Shown: piece after piece, positions 8,572 through 16,468 of the stretch
Layout of the letters: each line of letters starts with the position of its first letter
Position numbering within the stretch: position 1 is the first letter of the stretch
NCBI GenBank assembly: GCA_002477475.1
Contig: DLPX01000033.1
Span: 1-64,000, forward strand
Direction of reading: 5' to 3'
From: Proteobacteria bacterium UBA7447
GTDB taxonomy: Bacteria > Pseudomonadota > Gammaproteobacteria > Arenicellales > UBA868
Length of the DNA stretch: 64,000 nt
Program-made: the position numbers and the translations under genes
Notes under the pieces: model-generated
Databases searched by the model: none
Seen by the model: the letters and a program-made list of their open reading frames with translations, nothing else
Told to the model about the DNA's origin: nothing

Positions 8572-9819
8572 ATGACTGAAGTCACGGTCATCGGCGGGGG
8601 CATCATCGGCGTGTGTACCGCGCTCGCTCTCCAGCGCGAGGGAGTTTCAACGTTGCTCATCGAACGTGGCCCGATTGGTGGAGAAGCAACCTTCGGCAAC
8701 TGTGCGCTGCTGGCCTTAAGCGAAATTGTGCCTCTCGCCAAGCCTGGCGTGATGAAAAAACTTCCCGGATGGATTCTGAACCCGGAAGGCCCTCTCGCGA
8801 TTCGTCCCGGCCATCTGCCAAGCGCCCTGCCCTGGCTTTTCAAGTTTCTGCGCAATGCGCGGCCGCACCGCGTGGCGCAGATCTGCCATGACCTGGGCAT
8901 GTTGACGGCGCACGCTCAGGAGGATTTCGATGAAGTCATTGAAGCGGCCCAGATTGAAAATATCTGGGCGGAAAACGAGGTGCTCTACCTCTATGACAAA
9001 AAAGAACAGTACCTTGCAGATCGCTTCAGCTGGCAACTCCGCGCGGACGAGGGTTATCACACAACCGAGCTTGAGGGTGGCGCGTTGGCAGGGGTCGAGT
9101 CAGATGTTGATACCGACGGCAAATTCGGCCTGATTGCCCACGGCTGGCGATCTTTCACAGATCCCCAGCGCCTTACCCGCGAACTTGCCCAACACTTCAC
9201 CCGACTCGGGGGCGAGATTCTAAACGCTGAGGTCAGTTACATTGAAAGTGTCGCCTCTCGTTCCAAGTGTGTCCACTTTACGGATGGCGCACAGCGCGAC
9301 ATAGACAAGCTCGTCATTGCGGCAGGCTGTTGGGCCGGCCCGCTTCTCAAAAACATCGGCATCCGTATCCCGCTGGCCCCACTGCACGGCTATCACACGG
9401 ATATCGCCGACAGCGGGGTGTCGCTCTCGCGGCCGGTGCTCTATGCCAGCGGCGGATTCGTCAATACTCCGGTCGAAAGCGGTCTTCGGATCGCAGGGAC
9501 TGTCGAAATTGCCCCGCTCGATCCGGAACCGAATTTCCGACGCGCCGAGGTACTCGTGGAGAAAGCCAAGAGAAGTCTCTTCCCCGGATTGAAAAGCACT
9601 CGGGGATCACAGTGGATCGGTACCCGCCCTTTCATGCCGGATACCTTGCCCGTCATTGGACCAGCCCCTGGTGTCGACAACACCTGGCTGGCGGTAGGAC
9701 ATGGTCAACTGGGCATTACCATGGGGCCGACAACCGGCAAACTCGTCAGCGCGATGATTACCGGTCGATCGCCCGTAGTAGACCTGGCACCTTACCGGGC
9801 AGACCGGTCTTATGTCTAA
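8572..9819 (+). CDS. FAD-dependent oxidoreductase, DadA-like (D-amino-acid dehydrogenase type)
   Basis: 415-residue DAO-fold flavoprotein. It opens directly with the FAD dinucleotide motif VTVIGGGIIGVCTALALQREG followed by an acidic residue (LLIERG). The DadA-type segment GEATFGNCALLALSEIVPLAKPG and the C-terminal FAD loop (WIGTRPFMPDTLPVIGPAP, then VGHGQLGITMGP) are present. It should oxidatively deaminate a D-amino acid or secondary/N-methyl amine and pass electrons to the respiratory chain. The gene overlaps nothing and follows DUF1330 closely. The partner class-V PLP enzyme and SDR suggest a short amine degradation route; the substrate is unknown. Confidence 0.83.
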   Translation: MTEVTVIGGGIIGVCTALALQREGVSTLLIERGPIGGEATFGNCALLALSEIVPLAKPGVMKKLPGWILNPEGPLAIRPGHLPSALPWLFKFLRNARPHRVAQICHDLGMLTAHAQEDFDEVIEAAQIENIWAENEVLYLYDKKEQYLADRFSWQLRADEGYHTTELEGGALAGVESDVDTDGKFGLIAHGWRSFTDPQRLTRELAQHFTRLGGEILNAEVSYIESVASRSKCVHFTDGAQRDIDKLVIAAGCWAGPLLKNIGIRIPLAPLHGYHTDIADSGVSLSRPVLYASGGFVNTPVESGLRIAGTVEIAPLDPEPNFRRAEVLVEKAKRSLFPGLKSTRGSQWIGTRPFMPDTLPVIGPAPGVDNTWLAVGHGQLGITMGPTTGKLVSAMITGRSPVVDLAPYRADRSYV

Positions 9820-9860
9820 GACTTAACCGCGGTTATTGATTAATTCAAAGGAGAACAGTC

Positions 9861-10559
9861 TTGAGCAAGCTCTGCGTGATCACCGGCGTCGGTGCCGGAA
9901 ATGGGGCCTCATTCAGCCGGCGTTTTACCCGGGAGGGCTACCGGATCGTCATGCTCGCGAGAAACCTCGCCTACCTTGAAACCCTGGCAACAGAAATACC
10001 CGGATCTGTTGCGATGGAATGTGATGTCCGTGATCCGGGTGCTATCCAGCAGGTGTTTGCACGCATCCATGAAGAGATTGGCACGGTCGATACCCTCATC
10101 TACAACGCCGGCGCCGGCGAGTGGGCATCAATCATGGATACGTCGTTGGAAGGCATGGAGTCTTCCTGGGCGACCAATACCCTGGGGCTGGTGGCTTGCG
10201 CCCAGCAGGTGATTCCGTCGATGACTGAAAACGGCGAGGGCAACATCATGGTGATTGGGGCGACGGCCTCTTTGAGAGGGGGTGCCCAATCCACGGCCTT
10301 CGCCTCAGCAAAAGCCGCGCAGCGGAGCGTTGCACAATCCATGGCGAGAGATCTCGGCCCCAAGGGGATCCACGTGGGTTACCTCATCATAGACGGCATC
10401 ATCGACATCGAACGCACCAGAGCGCGTTTTCCCGACCGGGCGAATGACTTCTTTATGCAGCCGGATGCGATCGCTGACAGCGTGTATGCATTGACCCAGC
10501 AGGACCGCTCAGCATGGGCCTTTGAGATTGATCTTCGCCCTTATGGCGAAAAATGGTAG
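9861..10559 (+). CDS. SDR-family protein with FxxxK in place of YxxxK
   Basis: 232-residue short-chain dehydrogenase/reductase fold. It uses a TTG start at 9861, preceded by AAAGGAGA. The cofactor loop is TGVGAGNGASF and the NAG-equivalent motif is YNAGAGEW. The catalytic tyrosine of YxxxK is replaced by phenylalanine (AFASAK), while Lys and the preceding Ser/Thr region are kept. The C-terminus SAWAFEIDLRPYGEKW closely resembles the end of the SDR at 28070-28795, so the two look like paralogues. It closes the 6.2-10.6 kb plus-strand run. Activity may be reduced, altered or non-classical. Confidence 0.82.
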   Translation: MSKLCVITGVGAGNGASFSRRFTREGYRIVMLARNLAYLETLATEIPGSVAMECDVRDPGAIQQVFARIHEEIGTVDTLIYNAGAGEWASIMDTSLEGMESSWATNTLGLVACAQQVIPSMTENGEGNIMVIGATASLRGGAQSTAFASAKAAQRSVAQSMARDLGPKGIHVGYLIIDGIIDIERTRARFPDRANDFFMQPDAIADSVYALTQQDRSAWAFEIDLRPYGEKW

Positions 10560-10568
10560 TTACGACAG

Positions 10569-11165
10569 TCAGTCAGGCCGCTGCGCCCAGCGAATGGCAT
10601 CTTCCAGACGATCATCACCCCAGAAGAGTTCGCCATCAACGATAAAGGACGGGCTGCCAAAGATTCCGAGTTCTTGCGCTCGGGCAGTCTGCTCAAGATA
10701 GGCTGCTTCAACGTCGGGACTGTTCGCAAGATCAAGCACACGGGCCCGATCCTGGCCAATCTCTGATAGCGTTTGGGGTAGGTTGGGCTCCCCGCCGGCC
10801 TCCTCGCCATCAAGAAACCATCTTCGATAAGTTGCTCGAACATAGTCTTCACACCAACCTTCCTGCATGGCCAACACGGCAACCCGATTGGCCAGGTCGA
10901 ACTCTGCCAGCGGATAGGGAGCGGGAACCTGCGCCGAAAATCCATAGCCCTGCGCCCGCCTCTCAATATCGCGCCACATGTAATCGACTTTCACCTTCTT
11001 GCTTGGAGGAAACGGTACGTTGTCCATCTCCCGCATGATCTTACGCACGCTGAAAGGCTGCCAGGAGAAAGACGCGCCAGTCTCTTTCGCTAAGTCGCCG
11101 ATGCGGGTCACCGATAGATAGGTGTAAGTGCTCCCGATTGAGAACCAGAATTGAATGTCTTTCAT
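10569..11165 (-). CDS. 2-hydroxychromene-2-carboxylate isomerase / DsbA-like family protein
   Basis: 198-residue thioredoxin-fold protein of the HCCA isomerase (kappa GST) group. It opens with FWFSIGSTYTYLS, where the Ser replaces the CxxC of DsbA, has a central helical insertion, and ends with the family signature LGIFGSPSFIVDGELFWGDDRLE, which contains the cis-Pro loop. Family members isomerise aromatic ring-cleavage intermediates with glutathione, and many have unknown substrates. It is convergent with the SDR gene at 10559 (9-bp gap). Three other GST-type sequences occur in the window, so glutathione chemistry is common here. Confidence 0.84.
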   Translation of the reverse strand: MKDIQFWFSIGSTYTYLSVTRIGDLAKETGASFSWQPFSVRKIMREMDNVPFPPSKKVKVDYMWRDIERRAQGYGFSAQVPAPYPLAEFDLANRVAVLAMQEGWCEDYVRATYRRWFLDGEEAGGEPNLPQTLSEIGQDRARVLDLANSPDVEAAYLEQTARAQELGIFGSPSFIVDGELFWGDDRLEDAIRWAQRPD

Positions 11166-11205
11166 TATCGACTCCTTACTGCCGCCAACGGTCCCGCTCT
11201 AGGAT

Positions 11206-11691
11206 CTAGTCACGGAAATTTGTGTACTGCAGCGGCAGGCCTGCATCTTCTTCTTTCAGCAGAGCGATAACCGCCTGCAGATCATCACGCTTCTTGCCAG
11301 TGATGCGCAGTTGCTCGCCCTGAATCGCAGCCTGAACCTTCATCTTGCTTGACTTGATTTTCTTTACCAGTGTCTTGCCCAGGGCGGTATCGATACCCCG
11401 GCGCACCGTCACCTTCTGCTGCACCTTGCCGCCGCCACGCTCTTCAATCTCGCCCGGCTCGAGACAGCCGATGTCGATGCCGCGCTTGACCAATTTGGGT
11501 TCGAGAATGTCTCGCACCTGACTGGCCTTGAATTCATCGTCCGCGAAAATGGTCAGGACGGGCTCTGCATAGTCCACACGGGCGTCGCTGCCCTTGAAAT
11601 CGAATCGGTTGCTTATCTCACGGTTCGCCTGATCGATCGCATTGGCAAGTTCGTGCTCATCCACTTCGCTGACTACATCAAAAGAGGGCAT
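11206..11691 (-). CDS. yajQ: YajQ family nucleotide-binding protein
   Basis: 161 residues, full family length. Conserved landmarks are PSFDVVSEVDEHELANAIDQA at the N-terminus, SNRFDFKGSDA, the KRGID repeat, KKIKSSKMKVQAAIQGEQLRITGKKRDDLQ and the C-terminal LPLQYTNFRD. YajQ proteins bind nucleotides, and in Xanthomonas a relative is a cyclic-di-GMP effector. This housekeeping-type gene has no evident link to the catabolic neighbours and helps identify the source as Pseudomonadota-like. It lies just downstream of an SDR gene on the same strand. Confidence 0.95.
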   Translation of the reverse strand: MPSFDVVSEVDEHELANAIDQANREISNRFDFKGSDARVDYAEPVLTIFADDEFKASQVRDILEPKLVKRGIDIGCLEPGEIEERGGGKVQQKVTVRRGIDTALGKTLVKKIKSSKMKVQAAIQGEQLRITGKKRDDLQAVIALLKEEDAGLPLQYTNFRD

Positions 11692-11713
11692 GATCTTTCT
11701 CCTCGTAACTTAC

Positions 11714-12496
11714 TCAGGCCGCAGCGTATCCGCCGTCGGCCATGTAGACGCCGCCGGTACAGTAGGCGGAGGCATCCGCTGCCAGGTAGACCGCCAGGCC
11801 GGCAATATCTTCCGCAACCCCCAATCGACCCAAAGGGATCTTGCTCAGAAAACGCGTAAGGTTTTCCTCGTCGCTCCACAAGGCTTCACTGAACTTGGTT
11901 TTGATCAATCCCGGGCAAATGGCGTTCACGCGGATCCCATCGGGACCCCAGTCCTGCGCCATCGCCTTCGTCAGATTAATGAGTGCCGCTTTGCTCACGC
12001 TGTACATGCCAATACCGGCCTCAGGGGTCAGCCCGCCAATCGAACTCAAATGGAGGATAGAGCCCCCACCACGCTCCTTCAGGACCCGATAGGCCCGTTG
12101 ACACAGCAACAGAGGTCCCTTGAGGTTGACATCAATAATCTTGTCAAAGGCGCGCTCGTCGGTCTTCTGGATCGGACCGTATACCGGGTTGGTCGCTGCG
12201 TTGTTGACGATGATGTCCAGACCGCCATACGCCGCGACAGACTGATCCACGAGATGCTCGATATCCTCCATTCGACCCATGTTCGCCGCAATAGCCGTCG
12301 CTTCGAGCCCATCAGCCCTGAGCGCTTGCGCTACTTCACGTACCGCTTGCGCATTGCGACTGCTGACGATCACACTGGCACCAAATTCGGCCATGCCTCT
12401 GGCGATTGCCTCACCGATCCCCTTGCTGGCTCCGGTAATAAGGGCCACCTTGCCCTCAAGCTCGAAAAGGCGACGCATTTTTGATTCACTTGGCAT
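11714..12496 (-). CDS. Short-chain dehydrogenase/reductase (classical)
   Basis: Classical SDR of about 260 residues. The cofactor motif is TGASKGIG, the structural motif is NNAATNP, and the catalytic set is Ser in HLSSIGG plus Tyr/Lys in YSVSK; the C-terminus GGVYMADGGYAAA is typical of FabG-like enzymes. I prefer ATG at 12496 (MPSESKMRRLFELEGK), preceded by GGGAAAG, over a GTG start nine codons upstream. It is placed between yajQ and the GcvT-family gene. It should oxidise or reduce a secondary alcohol/ketone with NAD(P)H; the substrate is unknown. Confidence 0.88.
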   Translation of the reverse strand: MPSESKMRRLFELEGKVALITGASKGIGEAIARGMAEFGASVIVSSRNAQAVREVAQALRADGLEATAIAANMGRMEDIEHLVDQSVAAYGGLDIIVNNAATNPVYGPIQKTDERAFDKIIDVNLKGPLLLCQRAYRVLKERGGGSILHLSSIGGLTPEAGIGMYSVSKAALINLTKAMAQDWGPDGIRVNAICPGLIKTKFSEALWSDEENLTRFLSKIPLGRLGVAEDIAGLAVYLAADASAYCTGGVYMADGGYAAA

Positions 12497-12614
12497 ACTG
12501 GTACTTTCCCAAAGATCACTCACTACACGCCCGCATAAGCCCGAAATTGGGGGCCACGTCGTAACCGCGGAGCGGATTTACCCTCTGAGTCTAAATCAGA
12601 ACCTACGACTTCGC

Positions 12615-13820
12615 TTAGATCCCATCGTCTACCGAGAGGCCCCTTGCCAACTCCTTTTGCTTATCGAAAAAAGGCAGCGTGACAATCTCACAGTCATGGT
12701 CGCAACCTTCGACATCACGAAGCGTCAGAGTGCGACCGACCCATTCAGTGCCGTCCTCTGCTGCGTGGTCGAACACCATGTAGCCGATTCCTTTTTCCAA
12801 AGTTGGCGACCAGGCGCTGCTCTTGGTGATGCCCACTCTTGCCCCATTTTCAAGAATCTCAAGTCCTGAATTGACTTTGCCCTGCTCACAGACATAGCCG
12901 AACAGGCGGCATTTCCTGTTCGCACTTTGGAGGGCCTGCTTGCCAACAAATTCTTCCTTGTCGAAATCCACAAAGGCGCCCAAACCCGCATCGAATGGTG
13001 TCATCGTTAGATCGATGTCTGACTGATAGTCGAGGATTCCCGCCTCAACCCGGCGAAGGCCCAGCGATGCGCTCCCAGACCGCTCCAGACCGAAAGCCTC
13101 GCCCACAGAAAACAGGTAGTCCCACAATGCCGAGTGGTCAAGACTTGCGTTCCCGTAAATCTCAATCCCTATCTCTCCCGTCCACCCTGTTCGGGAGACC
13201 AGAACGTCCTGCCCATCAAAATTGAACATGGCCGCATGAAAGTAGCCGAACTTCTCCGGCACCTGACCGGGCGCTGCTGCTTTGAGAAACTCCAATGAGT
13301 TCGGGCCCTGAACCTGCAATACGCGCGACTGCGGATCTGAGACCGTCACGTCCATCCCGTCCGATAGAGCCAGGAACCACTTAGCGGTATCGCCGTTGGC
13401 CTCTACGTACCAGAAGCGATCGTCAGCAAGCCGGATGAGAACCCCATCCATGACTAGTCCGCCGTGTGGCGCGCAGACCAGTGCATAACGGGCCCGCCAT
13501 AACGGCAAGTCTGTGATCCGGCGACAAAACGCCTTTTCCAGAAGACGCACGGCATCCCGGCCGGCAACTTCCACGGGCCGTTCCGGAATGTCATACAGCA
13601 TGATGTTGCGCCGCAATTTCCAGTACTTCTCCAAAGGGTCATCCTGATCAGTCCCGACCGCTGAAAGCCGGCCGGCATAAACCGAATACATAATGCCGTC
13701 TGTCAGCCATTTATCGGCATAAGGCGACTGCTCGATTCCGCGACGAAAGATTTGTACAGTCGAGGAAGCACCCGCGTGGGCTCCTCGGTAAACCATGTGA
13801 ATGAGTTCTTCTTTATTCAT
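12615..13820 (-). CDS. GcvT-family folate-dependent aminomethyltransferase-like protein (copy 1)
   Basis: 401-residue GcvT-fold protein. The folate-binding domain includes the family landmarks LRRNIMLYDIPERPVEVAGRDAV, VLQVQGPNSLEF, VSRTGWTGEIGIEIYG and GLRRVEAGILDYQSDID, followed by the C-terminal beta-barrel (GFV..VGKQAL; WSPTLEKGIGYMVF). It is clearly different from the DmdA-like copy at 28.8 kb. Proteins of this class move methyl or methylene groups from N-, S- or O-methyl compounds to tetrahydrofolate. It starts at ATG 13820 without a strong Shine-Dalgarno. It is divergent from the beta-propeller gene. The substrate is unknown, and it is not the glycine-cleavage T-protein (no gcvH or gcvP nearby). 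Confidence 0.82.
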   Translation of the reverse strand: MNKEELIHMVYRGAHAGASSTVQIFRRGIEQSPYADKWLTDGIMYSVYAGRLSAVGTDQDDPLEKYWKLRRNIMLYDIPERPVEVAGRDAVRLLEKAFCRRITDLPLWRARYALVCAPHGGLVMDGVLIRLADDRFWYVEANGDTAKWFLALSDGMDVTVSDPQSRVLQVQGPNSLEFLKAAAPGQVPEKFGYFHAAMFNFDGQDVLVSRTGWTGEIGIEIYGNASLDHSALWDYLFSVGEAFGLERSGSASLGLRRVEAGILDYQSDIDLTMTPFDAGLGAFVDFDKEEFVGKQALQSANRKCRLFGYVCEQGKVNSGLEILENGARVGITKSSAWSPTLEKGIGYMVFDHAAEDGTEWVGRTLTLRDVEGCDHDCEIVTLPFFDKQKELARGLSVDDGI

Positions 13821-13930
13821 GATGCATGTTCTCGATCGACGTTGTTGCGAACCAGCTAAGAGGTTCGATTTACAAATGGGTTCGAAACGGCAGAGTCCAG
13901 ATTGTATTCCCCCGGCGGTATACTGCTTTC

Positions 13931-14896
13931 ATGCGCGCGACCCGAATTCTCGACCAGCCCATCATTCAACCCGGCATGGATGACCGTATCGGCACCAACA
14001 TCAACGGTCCGAGTCTGATCCGGGTGCCGGCCTGGGTAACGCAACCGCTCGGACGCTACTATCTTTACTTTTCGCATCACAAGGGCGCCTTCATCCGATT
14101 GGCTTATGCGGATGACCTTAAAGGTCCGTGGAAAATTCACCGCCCGGGGGTATTGGATGTCTCAGAGTCGCTTTTTGCGCCAACGGACCCGCCCGAACCG
14201 CCGCCGGATCAGCGTCCCAGTTGGGCAGAGTCCTTGCCCGGAGGATATCTATACGCTCACGTCGCCTCACCGGATGTGCATATCGACGAAGAAAGTCGGC
14301 AGATCCGGATGTACTATCATGGCCTGCTGGACAACGGAGACCAAAAAACCCGGATAGCCTACTCTGAGGACGGGCTCCATTTCGTACCTCGCGCGCCATT
14401 GCTCGGGCCACCCTACTTCCGGGTGGTTCGGCACAAGGACTGGATCTACGCAACAACCTGGCAGGGACGCCTTCTCCGCGCCCGACACTGGGACGGGCCT
14501 TTTGAAGTGCAGCGCGACCCGGGTCCCGCCATGCAGCTTTTTGGCAAGAACAGCGTCCTTGAGCTGCGTCATCCCGCATTGTGGCTGAAAGGGGGCACTC
14601 TGCACCTTTTCTTTTCATGCATGGGCGACTGTCCCGAACAGATCTATCACTGCCAGTGCGAAGTTGATAAAGACTGGGACGATTGGGTTTTTACCGAGCC
14701 CCGCATCTTGTTGAGCCCCCAGGAGGTCTGGGAGGGCTCGGATCGGCCGCGCCAGCCCTCAGTTGTGGGCACCGCGACCGAAAGACTGTGCGAATTGCGC
14801 GACCCCGGCATCTTTGTCGATGACGATCAGGTCTACATTCTTTACAGCGGCGCGGGCGAGGCCGCGATCGGCATCGCCCGACTTGAGGAGCATTGA
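13931..14896 (+). CDS. Glycoside hydrolase 43/32-like five-bladed beta-propeller protein
   Basis: About 321 residues from ATG 13931 (MRATRILDQPIIQPGMDDRIG); an upstream in-frame ATG at 13826 lies in the divergent promoter region and is less likely. Repeated propeller-blade patterns are visible: NGPSLIRVP plus YYLYFSHHKG, IRLAYADDLKGPWKIH, DVHIDEESRQIRMYYHGL, and GIFVDDDQVYILYSGAGEAAIGIARLE at the end. These resemble GH43/GH32-type proteins. There is no signal peptide, so it is cytoplasmic. No polysaccharide locus surrounds it, so a carbohydrate substrate is uncertain. It is convergent with the aminotransferase, with zero-base spacing. Confidence 0.65.
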   Translation: MRATRILDQPIIQPGMDDRIGTNINGPSLIRVPAWVTQPLGRYYLYFSHHKGAFIRLAYADDLKGPWKIHRPGVLDVSESLFAPTDPPEPPPDQRPSWAESLPGGYLYAHVASPDVHIDEESRQIRMYYHGLLDNGDQKTRIAYSEDGLHFVPRAPLLGPPYFRVVRHKDWIYATTWQGRLLRARHWDGPFEVQRDPGPAMQLFGKNSVLELRHPALWLKGGTLHLFFSCMGDCPEQIYHCQCEVDKDWDDWVFTEPRILLSPQEVWEGSDRPRQPSVVGTATERLCELRDPGIFVDDDQVYILYSGAGEAAIGIARLEEH

Positions 14897-16039
14897 TCAG
14901 GCTGCGTCGTCGATCGCAATCTGCTCGAGCGTCCTCGCAAAAAGGCTCACAGTCCGATCGATATCCTTCAGCTTGTCCAACCCGAAAAGCCCGATCCGAA
15001 ACGTCCTGAAATCTTCGGCTTCGTCACACTGGAGCGGCACCCCCGCTGCGATCTGCATCCCGAGTTGGGCAAATTTCTTGCCTGTCTGCATCTCCGGATC
15101 GTCGGTATAACTCACCACGACACTTGGCGCCTTGAACCCGGTCGCGGCGAGACTCTTGATGCCTTGTCCTTCCAGCAGCTCACGCACCCGGCGACCCAGC
15201 TCCTCCTGAGCGGCACGGGCATTAGCAAAGCCCATCTCGCGAGTTTCCCGCATCACTTCAGCAAAGGCGCGCAATCCATCAGTCGGCATAGTGGCATGAT
15301 AGGCATGGCCGCCATTCTCGTAGGCCGCCATGATCTCGCGCCATTTCTTCAGGTCGCAAGAAAAACTAGTACTGGTCGTTTCCTGGAGTACCGTCTCGCC
15401 ATGTGCGCTCAACATGACCAGACCCGCACAAGGAGAGCCGCTCCAGCCTTTTTGCGGCGCACTGATCAGGACATCCACACCTGTCGCCGCCATATCCACC
15501 CAAAGTGTTCCGGAAGCAATGCAATCGAGCATCATCAGACCGCCGTGTTCATGCACCGCGTCGGCCAGTGCACGGATGTAATCATCAGGCAACATCATGC
15601 CTGCAGAGGTCTCAATATGCGGGGCACATACCACATCAGGTTTTTCTGACTGGATCGCCGCAACCACTTCATCGATCGGTGCTGGCGCATAGGCCGGATG
15701 TTTGCCCGACTCGACAGGTCTCGCCTTATGCACCGAGTGACTGGTAGGAATATTCCCCATGTCAAAGATCTGCGTCCAACGGAAACTGAACCAGCCGTTG
15801 CGTACCACCAGACATTTTTTCCCGGTCGCAAACTGTCTTGCCGCCGCTTCCATCCCAAAAGTGCCACTACCGGGAACCACTACTGCAGCCTCCGCGTTAT
15901 AAGCCTCTTTCAGCATTGAGGAGATATCGTTCATAACGCCCTGGAAGGACTGAGACATATGATTAAGAGCGCGGTCGGTATACACAACCGAGTACTCGAG
16001 CAATCCTTGCGGATCTACATCCTTTCTTAACGCTGGCAT
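14897..16039 (-). CDS. Class-V aminotransferase (serine/alanine-glyoxylate type)
   Basis: 380-residue fold-type I PLP aminotransferase of the alanine-glyoxylate / serine-pyruvate subgroup. Visible elements are the PLP phosphate loop VPGSGTFGMEAAARQF, the HIETSAGM substrate region, D172 of LMMLDCIASG and the Schiff-base K197 in SAPQKGWSG. C-terminal EDFRTFRIGLFGLD is the usual carboxylate-binding Arg segment. It should transaminate glyoxylate with an amino donor (or aminoethylphosphonate relatives). Malate synthase G at 48.5 kb and the hydroxyacid oxidase at 32.1 kb make glyoxylate a plausible shared metabolite. The start ATG at 16039 has AAAGGAG upstream. Confidence 0.84.
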   Translation of the reverse strand: MPALRKDVDPQGLLEYSVVYTDRALNHMSQSFQGVMNDISSMLKEAYNAEAAVVVPGSGTFGMEAAARQFATGKKCLVVRNGWFSFRWTQIFDMGNIPTSHSVHKARPVESGKHPAYAPAPIDEVVAAIQSEKPDVVCAPHIETSAGMMLPDDYIRALADAVHEHGGLMMLDCIASGTLWVDMAATGVDVLISAPQKGWSGSPCAGLVMLSAHGETVLQETTSTSFSCDLKKWREIMAAYENGGHAYHATMPTDGLRAFAEVMRETREMGFANARAAQEELGRRVRELLEGQGIKSLAATGFKAPSVVVSYTDDPEMQTGKKFAQLGMQIAAGVPLQCDEAEDFRTFRIGLFGLDKLKDIDRTVSLFARTLEQIAIDDAA

Positions 16040-16357
16040 AGATACTCCTTTTATCTAAGACTTCCCAAGCCTCTCCGGGGCTTCCCTGAAAGACCGAAAT
16101 GATTTTAAAAAATTTGCCCGCGGATCATCTCATGGTTCGCCAAAATGGGACAAACACTTTATTGACAAGGATATTTCATGTGGTCTTTGCCCATCGCTTC
16201 CCACAGATAACGATTGTCAAAGCCAAATTCCTTAGCTCGTTTTTCGAAAGTTCCCCCGTGGAATCCGATCAATCAGATCAATATTGGAATCGAAATAATC
16301 GATGATCTTAAGGATAAATAGCAGCTTTTTCCTCCTCATATTCCCCATGCGTAACTT

Positions 16358-16377
16358 AGTTGACGTTAACGTCAACT
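16358..16377. promoter_or_regulatory. Perfect 20-bp palindrome, candidate MerR-type operator
   Basis: AGTTGACGTTAACGTCAACT reads identically on both strands. It sits over the -35 region of the candidate promoter for the acyl-CoA operon. MerR-family regulators of the LiuR type, which control branched-chain and fatty acyl-CoA degradation, recognise palindromes of this general TTnACGTTnACGTnAA appearance (from memory). A MerR regulator is encoded in the operon at 18163. Confidence 0.7.
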
Positions 16378-16388
16378 TTGTTTACATT
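16360..16388 (+). promoter_or_regulatory. Candidate sigma70 promoter of the acyl-CoA degradation operon
   Basis: TTGACG (16360-16365), 17-bp spacer, then TACATT (16383-16388). The -35 box is embedded in the palindrome, the layout expected for a regulated MerR-type promoter, although MerR activators often prefer a longer 19-bp spacer. The start codon of the ligase lies about 80 bp downstream. Confidence 0.5.
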
Positions 16389-16468
16389 GGTTGTCACAAA
16401 ACATCTTCGACTGCCCCGAGGATCCGGGTAGTCGAAAAATATTAGGGCGAGATAAAGGAGGGTTCATT

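Larger units (their letters stand above)
16040..16468. other. 429-bp divergent intergenic region with palindrome and promoter
   Basis: AT-rich spacer between the class-V aminotransferase (minus) and the acyl-CoA ligase (plus). I see no credible coding region in it. It contains the perfect 20-bp palindrome and candidate sigma70 promoter described separately, and an AAAGGAGG Shine-Dalgarno just before 16469. Confidence 0.7.

Noticed and set aside
9825..9834. Palindrome AACCGCGGTT before the SDR
   Set aside because: Short 10-bp dyad that can occur by chance, with no regulator nearby.
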